Source: RGIG995 sp045542115 (lineage in GTDB: Bacteria > Bacillota > Clostridia > Oscillospirales > UBA644). From it: DNA of 64,000 bases. The stretch is taken from positions 310,001 to 374,000 of the forward strand of contig JAZQKK010000014.1 in assembly GCA_045542115.1 (NCBI GenBank), in the 5' to 3' direction. Made by a program: the position numbers and the translations under genes. The stretch's first letter is position 1. Each line of letters opens with the position of its first letter. The notes beneath the pieces were generated by a model that made no database searches, was not told where the DNA came from, and was given only the letters and a program-made list of their open reading frames with translations. This document shows, in pieces, positions 7,802 to 17,100 of the stretch.

Positions 7802-8734
7802 TTATTCTTTAAATCCAAACTCCTTCATTTTAGCGAGGGTGATGTGGTCGATACTACCATTCTGTTTGAGTCCGGTACGGCGCTGAAATTCTTTTACCCA
7901 CGCTTCGGTATTTGCCCCGAAGAGGGGGCCGCGGACATCCTTGGCGTTCCGCTTGAGGACGGTTGCGTAGGCAGGGAAGGTTTCATACCAGAACAGATTG
8001 ATCTTTTCGACCTTTTCCCCGGAGTCTCCTTTGCGGAAATACCCCCGATCCGGCAGGAACGATTCTTTCGGTTCCTCTTTCTTAAAACCGTTCAAGCCGG
8101 CGGCGCGGATCTTGGTGGGATAATCGATCAACAGGTAGTTCTGATCCACGACTTGTCCAGCAACAATGTTGGAGCGGATCTTGTTGGTTTCTCCGCCGAA
8201 CTGCCAAAGACCGCACACACCTTCGTTTCCTTTGTAAGTGAGTTTTTTCGTCCACTCTGCAACCCAGTGAGCATACCGTTGCAGTTCGTTGTCGTTGAGG
8301 TGGGTCTCGAAGAACGATCTGCTGGCGTAGATACCTACCCAGTAGCCGCGGCTTTCCAGATAATCACACCACGTCTTTGCCACACGTGTGAGTGTATTCC
8401 GATTTACAGCCTTCTGCCAGGCGTCTTCCATATCGTAATAGACGGGCAGGTCAAATTTGCGTCCGCAGAGAACCTTTTCTTCGAAGTATTTCGCTTCAGC
8501 CAGGGCTTCCGCTTCGGTTCGAGCCATACCGTACTGATAAGTACCTACCGGCAACCCGGTTGCAACGGATTTTTCGTAATATTCCACGAAAGCAGTATCT
8601 CGGCCGCCGCCGTTGATTACTGCAGGGGCAGAATAAGCTCCTCGGGGAATAATGAATTTCACCCCCTCGGCAACCGCCTTTTTAAAATCAAAGTTTTTCT
8701 TGTGAGCGGAAATGTCAATTCCAAATTCTTTCAT
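7802..8734 (-). CDS. Endolysin: GH25 muramidase with peptidoglycan-binding domain
   Basis: 310 residues. Residues 1-195 form a glycosyl hydrolase 25 (Lyc) barrel: FGIDISAHKKNFDF at the start, then YYDMED, which carries the acidic catalytic residues, and the closing LWQF stretch. Residues about 230-308 form a PG_binding_1-like domain (RKGDSGEKVEKI ... FGANTEAWVKEFQRRTGL). It cuts the glycan strand of the host wall at lysis. It lacks a signal peptide, so it needs a holin; holin-type genes flank it on both sides. Confidence 0.93.
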   Translation of the reverse strand: MKEFGIDISAHKKNFDFKKAVAEGVKFIIPRGAYSAPAVINGGGRDTAFVEYYEKSVATGLPVGTYQYGMARTEAEALAEAKYFEEKVLCGRKFDLPVYYDMEDAWQKAVNRNTLTRVAKTWCDYLESRGYWVGIYASRSFFETHLNDNELQRYAHWVAEWTKKLTYKGNEGVCGLWQFGGETNKIRSNIVAGQVVDQNYLLIDYPTKIRAAGLNGFKKEEPKESFLPDRGYFRKGDSGEKVEKINLFWYETFPAYATVLKRNAKDVRGPLFGANTEAWVKEFQRRTGLKQNGSIDHITLAKMKEFGFKE

Positions 8735-8744
8735 TTTGTATACC

Positions 8745-9098
8745 TCATTTCTGAATTAAGTAGGTTTCCATCTTGTGTTTTGCAGACCTTAAACGTTCTA
8801 CGCTGTTCCCATCCAGTTCGTGGTCCATTAGAGCCAAGAGACATTCGCAGATTTGCTCGTTTCCGGTTTCAATTTTTTGGAGCTTCTTGTGGTCGATATT
8901 CTGATAGGACTCCAATTGATCAAAGCGCTCCTTCAACGCAAGAAATTCCGTCCGGTCCACCTTCCCATCTACATCTTTACGAAGCTTCCGCGCAGGCGCT
9001 ACAAACTTGGCAATCACCGCCGCAGCACCTCCAAGGGTGATGATCGCAGCGCATAGCCAAAGGAGCCCTTCCACCGTTATGACAATTTCATTTCCCAT
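8745..9098 (-). CDS. Holin-like/XhlA-BhlA-type lysis accessory protein
   Basis: 117 residues from the ATG at 9098, the best spaced after GAGGAGGTGA. One N-terminal membrane helix (about 5-30) is followed by a long coiled-coil region and a tail containing ICECLLALMDHELDGNSVERLR. The protein at 58814 in the second cluster has the same design and a matching tail (ICYGVLACLDGLKQMGC), so the two are probably related. Its role in lysis is inferred from position. Confidence 0.7.
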   Translation of the reverse strand: MGNEIVITVEGLLWLCAAIITLGGAAAVIAKFVAPARKLRKDVDGKVDRTEFLALKERFDQLESYQNIDHKKLQKIETGNEQICECLLALMDHELDGNSVERLRSAKHKMETYLIQK

Positions 9099-9111
9099 AT
9101 TCATCACCTCC

Positions 9112-11067
9112 TCACATCAAAGCGCAGAGGATACCAACAACGACAATTCCAGAACTACCTTCGGGGGAATTGTTTAAAGTAAAGGTGTGGTTCACAACAG
9201 AGACGCAAGGCGCTTTTCCGTTGAGAACGCCTGATGAGTCATTCACCGTCTGTACAGACAACACTGCAAGATTTTTTCCAGCCAAATACGAAAGTGTAGA
9301 ATCATATTGATCCGTTATTTCTTCAGAGAAAAATTCGGTACCAGCATTGAACCCCATCTCGATATAGAACAAATGGCCATTGAGCAATGCCTTTTGAGAT
9401 TGTGTTGCATGACTATATCCCATATGGAATGTCTCTGCCGTGATATCTCTCCAATCCAACTCTGCCGTATCCGTGCTTGTACCCATACCTATAAGACTCT
9501 TCGTGCCCGCGGAATAGGCGTAGGTAACTTCCACAAGAATGGGAGTACCCCAAGAGTCACATTGAATATACAGAGTCCCGTCTGCTTGCAGGGAATAATT
9601 CGGCTGTTGATAATACTCACCACTTCCGTCCGCAAATACTGACTTTACCGAAACAATCTCGGCAATAGGATATCTCGGCTTGAAATACACCTCGCCACCG
9701 TCCATCGTAGGAATCGGTAAATCCGTAATCTCCGTGATAGTTCCGGCCTCATAGTCGCAAGAAGTGACTACATTCAGCTTCCCCGTATCTGGGTCTGATT
9801 TAAGGAATTCTCCGGCAATGTCTTCTGCAAGGATTTTGGTACTAGCGTATTGGTAATATACTGTCACGGAAAATTCAGTCGAAGAAGGGCCACTTTCTAA
9901 GACGCACAATCGTCCGTCACTTATTGCTAAAGAGAGGTTGGAAGTGTAATCACCGAAAAAAACGGGGGGATCAAAACTTATAATACCTTCATATGTCGTC
10001 GGCAAGATGCGACCGATGGATTCACAGGGAAGACTATACATATCCTCGACGTAGATGGTTTCTGAGTACCAACCTGTTTTCTTTTGAATCGGTGTTACAT
10101 TCAGGGTTCCTTTCGAAGACATCTCCAAATAATCACCAAGATTATCTGAAGAGATACCACCCTCTCCATCCATTACATCGACCTGGTGCACCCCAAAGGC
10201 ATCGATAATGGTAATACGATGCCCACCTTGGATATCAGAGATGGACACCTTAGGAGAATAACCGTCTTCGCCTTTAAGGGATGCTTTCTGTTCAGGGGTC
10301 AACTCCTCAAAGGTCATCGTTCCGTCGGCACCCTTTTCCCCGGGGTCGCCTTTTTCTCCGGGCTCACCTTTTTCTCCAGGATCTCCCTTTTCTCCGGGGT
10401 CGCCCTTTTCCCCTTTCGGCCCTTGAGGCCCTTGGGGGCCAGTTGCACCAGTCGCCCCTCGTAGACCTTGCTCTCCTTGAGGACCTTGCGGCCCAGTGGC
10501 TCCGGTTTTTCCTTGCACTCCCTGTTCACCTTTTTCCCCGGGGTCTCCTTTTTCACCGGGGTCTCCTTTTTCACCGGGGTCGCCCTTTTCCCCTTTTTCG
10601 CCTTTGAGTTCTCCGCTTTCCAACTTTGTCTGCACCTCGTTCATCAACGCCGCCGCATCGGTCATTGTTTTAGTGAGTGCAGTATACTCATCGGAGGCCT
10701 CGATTTCTTGGTCGGATCCAATCTTCTCCAATACGTTCAGCGTGAATTTTGGAGAAATCAACTGTCGTCCGTCTCCACCATACAAGGTGATTTCACACGG
10801 AAACATCCCGACGGCGGAAACCATTCCGGAAGTGATCTCAGTCTCGATCCGATTCTCCGAGATCTCACAAGCATTGAACAACACCGAACCGTCCGGCCGC
10901 ACAGACCGGAGCGTTGCGAGGCATTCCGGCGTAATCTCGTAAGGTCGATGTCGATCCACAAACGAGATCTGTAATTTCCGTCCGGTGTCGCTCTGTTTGA
11001 TAGGAATTACGATGCGGGTTACAACGTCCTTCACGTCCAGCGCAAAGGAAAAAGTGGATAGATTCAT
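9112..11067 (-). CDS. Tail fibre with BppU-like N-domain and collagen-like repeats
   Basis: 651 residues. Residues 1-110 look like a BppU/baseplate N-terminal domain that attaches to the virion. Residues about 150-250 are an uninterrupted Gly-X-Y collagen-like tract (GEKGDPGEKG units and GPQGPQG) that should form a rigid trimeric rod. The rest is a beta-rich region that probably contacts the cell surface. It sits between the giant ejection-type protein and the lysis genes. Confidence 0.85.
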   Translation of the reverse strand: MNLSTFSFALDVKDVVTRIVIPIKQSDTGRKLQISFVDRHRPYEITPECLATLRSVRPDGSVLFNACEISENRIETEITSGMVSAVGMFPCEITLYGGDGRQLISPKFTLNVLEKIGSDQEIEASDEYTALTKTMTDAAALMNEVQTKLESGELKGEKGEKGDPGEKGDPGEKGDPGEKGEQGVQGKTGATGPQGPQGEQGLRGATGATGPQGPQGPKGEKGDPGEKGDPGEKGEPGEKGDPGEKGADGTMTFEELTPEQKASLKGEDGYSPKVSISDIQGGHRITIIDAFGVHQVDVMDGEGGISSDNLGDYLEMSSKGTLNVTPIQKKTGWYSETIYVEDMYSLPCESIGRILPTTYEGIISFDPPVFFGDYTSNLSLAISDGRLCVLESGPSSTEFSVTVYYQYASTKILAEDIAGEFLKSDPDTGKLNVVTSCDYEAGTITEITDLPIPTMDGGEVYFKPRYPIAEIVSVKSVFADGSGEYYQQPNYSLQADGTLYIQCDSWGTPILVEVTYAYSAGTKSLIGMGTSTDTAELDWRDITAETFHMGYSHATQSQKALLNGHLFYIEMGFNAGTEFFSEEITDQYDSTLSYLAGKNLAVLSVQTVNDSSGVLNGKAPCVSVVNHTFTLNNSPEGSSGIVVVGILCALM

Positions 11068-11120
11068 ATCCTACCTCCTTCAATGTTTCCGGCGCAGGGG
11101 ATTCCTGCGCCGGTGATGTA

Positions 11121-14100
11121 TTATTCTTTTTCGTTAAGCCATCGGTTACAAGTTTTGATCAGCTCGTCCACGTTCCCGTAAAGACCGGTGCCTTTTAGGA
11201 TATAGCGAATTCGCTTCATCTCTTCCTGGTTCTCGTTTTTGTGGGCTTCCTTGTACTTGGGCTTCCAGTATTCGGTCACCAGGGATTTTACGGAAGATTT
11301 CGCAGCCTTTTCCTTGTCCTCGGCCTTTTCCTCGGTACTGTTTGCTGTCTTGACGCGGACAAGATCGTTGATGATCTCAAGAGCGAGCTTCTCGTCCCCG
11401 GAAGCGTAGGCATCAGCAACGTCGGAGGATTTGTACCACGACGTGGCTTTCTCCCCTGCTTCTGCCTCGGCTTCTCCCTCCTTCTGCAACGCCTCGACCT
11501 TTTCTCCAACGTATTTGGAGATGAGGTCGTCCGAATACCCCGCTTCTTGAAGTTCCTTTACAATCTTCTCGTATTCCTTAACCCTGCCGGTCTTCTTCGC
11601 CTCGGAGGCGGTGCGAATCTTGGACTGGAAGGATGTCACCAGCCCGTTGGTCGCCGTCACGATAAGATCCTGAGAGAAGTTTCCTTCCCCGATGACCTCC
11701 TTCTGGATGCGCACCCGTTCCGAAGCATTCCCGTTCAGCTGCGCAATGGCTGCCTGCAGGATTCTCGGATCGTTCTCCTTGAGAGCCGTACGCACGGCCG
11801 CCGTCCACTTCTCGTCAGAATCGTAATTACTACGATACCGCTCGATCTGTGCAGCATCTCCGTTGACGTAAGCGTTGTACAAAGATTTCCGCTCCTCTGC
11901 AGAAGTCGCTTTATTCTTCCGTATTTTCAAACTCGGATTAACATACTTGAAAATATTATTCCAAAGAGTTACGATTTCCCTCATTGCGTTAGACATCGGA
12001 ATACCGCTCGTCTGAGAAAACGCCTTCACCGTATTGTTGAGTGCATTATAAAAAGTTGTATCCGATTCCGAACCATTTTTGATAATGCTGACCCATCCTT
12101 GGAGCGCCCTCCACATCGAGGTAAGGTATTCCGAATCCATTCGGCTTACCGAAGGCTCGTACACCTCAACACCAAAAAGCGAAAGCATCGCATCCCACAC
12201 AAAACCCGAAAGTTCCGACACAATGGGAATATTATTCAGCGGATTCAGATTCTCTAAAAAAGATTTCGCAATTTCCAGAGGTTTCTTTTCTTCCTCATCA
12301 TCGTCGCTGCGAAGATCTTCAAAGAGCATTTCCACAACCGTAGCAAGAAGTACCGTTGCAGTCAGGGGGCCAAGTCGCTTGAAGATATATTTTCGCGTCC
12401 TTTTCCAAGCAACGTTCGCATTGCCGGTTCTCCGCTTCTCCAAAAGGAACTCCCAACGACAATCTTCTACGATGCTGTGACTCAACGTCGGCTCACCCAT
12501 AAAGGCGCTTACCTCTTGCCACATTCCCGTTTTCTTCCGCATCGTTTGGGAACGGGTGACGACGCTGTCCACAACTTGGGTCTGAACGATCACCTCGTTC
12601 AGCTTCTGCCCGACAGCCCGATAGAACTCTTCGCTTCCAACCTCAAAGCTTCCTTTTTTCTGAACTTCGTGCTCGCAGGCATTCCAAAGCATTCCAATGG
12701 TAATCTTGTCGCCCCATTCAGCACCCTTCAAAGACAGTTCAATGAGTTTTTCCCGAAGGTTTTGTCCGTCTTTGATCTGTGCTTCAATGCTTCGCGTTAC
12801 GTTGGTATCGTAGAAGCCCAAGAACTTCCACGCTGCCATGCCGCTATACTGTTCTGCTTGGCGAATGCCGTAACCGATCTTTGCAAGGTTGTCCGGTCTT
12901 GATCCAACCGACAGACTGTTCCAATCAAGAACTGCCGCTGCCTTGGGATACGCAGTTAGCTGCAACGCCGCAACGCGAAGATTTCCACCAACAGCCGCAG
13001 TCTTATAGGCGCGAATCATCTTCATTAGAAATTCGCTTTCCTTCGCAGCATCACCGGAACCGTTCACATCGTCAATAAAGGCTGAAACGTAGGATTCAGC
13101 AATTTTGCCGAAGGCATTCCCCATAGATTCCCGGACACTTCCGGTTTTGGTTACCTTCTTGCCATCAACCTTCACTTCTACGTGATTGAACCATTTCATA
13201 AAATCCAAAAGCGGCATCCCGAAAGCGTTCATCCGCGCCATGTCGGAAGAGTGAGAAGCAAATACGTCGAAGATATTTCTCACGTAAACGGAATTTCTGG
13301 CATTGACATCCGTATCTTTGGTTGCGGAAATATTCAACAGCCGATATACGTTGTTGCGCTTTGACCCCGATCCGAGCTTTTTCTCAGACTCTTCGTTGTA
13401 TACGGTCTCTAACGGAAAATAAAATTGTTCCGTGTATCGCCGCTCCAGGAAACGCTTCATAGAGATCTCATTCCCCCATTCGGCACATTCCGTCGCAAAA
13501 AACTGCTGAATCGCATCTGCGACTTCGATCTGCCGTACGGAAAGTTGCTTTACAATTTTCTCCACGTCGGCTCTCTGAAGCTTATACTTCGTATCGGTTT
13601 TTTGGGACAAGACCTTTTCTTCTCCGGCAATAACAATACCGTCCCCATACAGGTGCCGTTCTGCCTGATATCTTCGGCTGAGGCAATAAATGCTCATTGC
13701 TTCCACCGCAGTTGTACGAAGCTTCTTTCCGTTTTTCAGTTCAACAAGAATTTCCTGGTGTTCCCACTCGGACACTTCCTTCTTCGTCCAGTTTTTTTCT
13801 TGGAAAGCCAGAATCGTCTGAGCGTGTCGGGCCATCTTACCGTGAGCATCCAAGAAAGAATTGAAGATTTCAAGACCGCCTTCTCCGAACCGTTTGAAGA
13901 TATAAAACGGCGTTACGTTCTCCCAATCAATAAAATTTCCGATCTTTGAAGTCTCATCAATTTTTCCGAGGGCATCAAGAAACGCCATCGTCGCCCTTCC
14001 CATCTCCTCGGCGTTGGCAAAGCGGGAAATTGTGTGAAGCTTCTGTGTCTCCAAGGCTGCGTGGCGGAATTGACGAATCGTCTTCGACAACGCTTTAATT

Positions 14101-17100
14101 TCGGTCGACGACAACTTGAAAACCTCGTGACGTTTAAGGTCTTCTTCTTCGATCCTCTTCATCAAATCCCTTGCCATACTGCGCAGATTTTCGACGAAAT
14201 CGTCAGGAAGATCAAGGTATCCCTGCGTGATATACTCCATAGCGGCTTCACTCTGTTCTTCCGCATTTTTTCGCCCCGTTTCAAATGCGTCTGCGAACGA
14301 ACCCAAAGCATCGTACACCATCCAGCCGTCACATTCAACAATACCTTTTCTTTCCCCTTGAATCCCTTTCAGCAAATTCAAAAGCGGTTGCTTGAAGATG
14401 TCGGGGCAATGTGTCTGAGACTTTGTCGGTTGCTGAATCCATTTTCGAGTGCTCTCAAGAAAGTTGTAAAGCTTCTTCCTTGCATTTTGCCTTTCGATCT
14501 GCTCCACACGGGTCTTGACCGCATTGCGTGTCATTTCCCGGCCCTTCTTTTCAAGTCGTTTTCGAAGCGCAGCCTTTTCCCGAACCACAAGATCTTTCAA
14601 AGGAGACAGTGTCTCAATTTTCAAAATCTTTCGCTCTAATTGATTCAGGCGAATCTCTGCTCGATTCCGCTCCTCAATCAACTGATTATATCTTTGAACA
14701 TCTCTTTTTCCCGAAGAAAACATAATAGCCTTAATCTCCACAGAGAACTCGCGAATCTTATCTTGCAATTCTTCAATTTCTCCAATGTGAGATCTGTATT
14801 TGTTTAAAATCTCAGCCTGTTCACGTCCCGCCCGAGTTTGCGTGTTAATAGAAGCCTCGATTGCATCTATTAAAACGTGTCGGTTTGATACGAGCTTTTG
14901 CTGATAGTGAACATCACCCCCGTATTTCTTCGCATCTTTTTCCAAGGCAACCTGCTTCGACCGTTTTTGAGAATCATTTAAAAACTCATCGGGAATATAT
15001 TTGAAGAAATTTTGATCTTTGGGGTTGATTTTTTCTGCAAATTGTGGTATACTATACTCAGAGGCAAGCAACAGGTGTGTCTGACCACCCTCCTTGGGGG
15101 CAGTATCACCCATGACGCTTGTCTCTATTTTTGTTAGCGCGACCGCTAAGTATAGTCTGTTTTTCTCGTCCATGTTCTGCTTTATTTCAAACTGAACAGG
15201 GGTTATATATCCCCCCTCACGATACGCGCTTAGCAACACATAGACCTGCATCAACATTGAATTTTTTTCATTCTTTTTATTGCGGTGGATCTCCATCAAA
15301 ACAGCATTATCAAGCAATTCTTGCAAATTCAAAACTACCTTTGTCAGATCAGCAAGACTGCCACCGTAATCACTCACCTGAGAATTCATACTCTTGCGAA
15401 GCCCAGTCCCGGTAAACTCAAACGAAACATCAATTCCATCCGTTTCATAAGACTTTAGAAACCCAAGATCTTTCAGCTTTTTAATGAGTGGCTTTTCTAC
15501 AATACTCTTTCGATTTTTCTCAAGAGAATCCCAATCAAAAGAAGAATCTTTTTCCACAGAAATTGGAATAGGGCTTATCGTCTCTGTCCTTAAGAGGTCT
15601 GCACGCTGGGCTTCAGACATTCCGACGGTTATATTGCTCTTCTTCGCCTGCTCCCGAACCTCGGCGGAGGCAAGTTTTCCATCGGCATCCCGGTAGTTTT
15701 GGGCGGCATCGGTGAGGGCGTCTTCGAAAAGGGCGTAGAATTCAGAGAGTTTGTCCTCCATCTTCTGCAGGAGCTGGGCTTCCTCCCGGCCCTTGTATTG
15801 GGCGTAGGCCTGCCGGATCTTCTTCAGAGTGTTGGCAAGGAAGGCTTTGATCTTCGCCACAAGCCCGCTGTCGGTCTTATTCAGCTCCGCCAGTTTCTCG
15901 GAAGCGTTGCTGTCCAGGAGCATCCGCTCACAGGCATCGGCCACCAGCTCGCTCATAGCGTAATCGTAATCGGTGGTCTTCAGCTCCGCCATCTTACGCT
16001 CCAGTAGTTTCTGGGTAGAAACACCGTGTTCTGCATAGTTCTTCAGCAAGAAATCCGCAAACGTCTGGTATTTTGCCGCAGACCAGTCCTCGATGAAGTG
16101 AACCAACTCGTGAGACAGGGAGAAGAGAACCGATTTCTCGCCGTTTTCCACCTTCGCAATATCCAGATGAATACTGCCGTCGGACGAGTCGTACCAACCG
16201 TTGGTTCTGGCTTCCCGGGAATCTGCAGGAACGTGCCGGGAGTCGAAGAAGTGGATCTCGTTGCCGATCACGGCGGAGATCACGTTGCCGGCGTATTCCA
16301 CCTCGGCTCGCTGCTTCTTCGTCAGCTCGGACAATTCTACGCTGTCGTCGAAGAAAACTTTCCCCTCGGTCTTGACAATTTCCGAATTTTGTGCTATACT
16401 ATTATCAATGCCAGCCGATATATAGGGTTTGTCAACACTGTTTTTTGTGTTCTTACGCCGTTCGGTGGCATTTTTTTGTACGTAAATGCTGTGTACCCAG
16501 AACTTATTCTTCTGTTGAGATTTTTTAATGCTTAACTTAAGAACAACTGGGGAACCATCAATCACTGTTTGGTATTCAATATAAGCAAATCGCTTATTAA
16601 AATCTTTCGAATCGTGTTCATTCGCAACATCATCCTTCACCAACTTGCCTTTCTCTATAGCCTCATCAATCTGACGGATGGTAGCAAGTTTTGCAATACG
16701 GATGAATCGCCCCCTTGATCCAAAATTCTTGTGGTCGAACGTTTCCTCAATCCCCGAACGGTTAATTTCGACTTCCATACCGGAATCTTTATTAACCACA
16801 ACAGTTCTTCGATGTTCAGCATCTTTGAAAAACCCCTCTTTAACAAGAGTTTTCATTACTTGCTTCTGAACGTGAACTGAATCTCTCGGTTTTGAAATAC
16901 CAAAACTGTCATTCGTCTTCTGTTCGAACTCGGAAGAAAAAGAACGCTTCTCTTCACCGCCATCTTCGGCGGTATTTTTTTGTGCCTCGGCGTCTTTTTT
17001 TGCCTTGGCCCGTTCAATGGCTTCTCTCACCCGAGCGGTACGCTGTCGGGTTTCCTCGGCCCGCAGTTCCCGGCCGAGCTTCAGCGCCGTCTGCTGATCC

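Noticed and set aside
7550..9040. 496-residue plus-strand frame
   Set aside because: It is the mirror of the holin, endolysin and holin-accessory genes, which have clear domains and ribosome binding sites on the minus strand.
10320..10600. DNA repeats in the tail fibre region as a satellite or CRISPR-like array
   Set aside because: They encode Gly-X-Y collagen-like repeats in frame; there are no spacers or cas genes.
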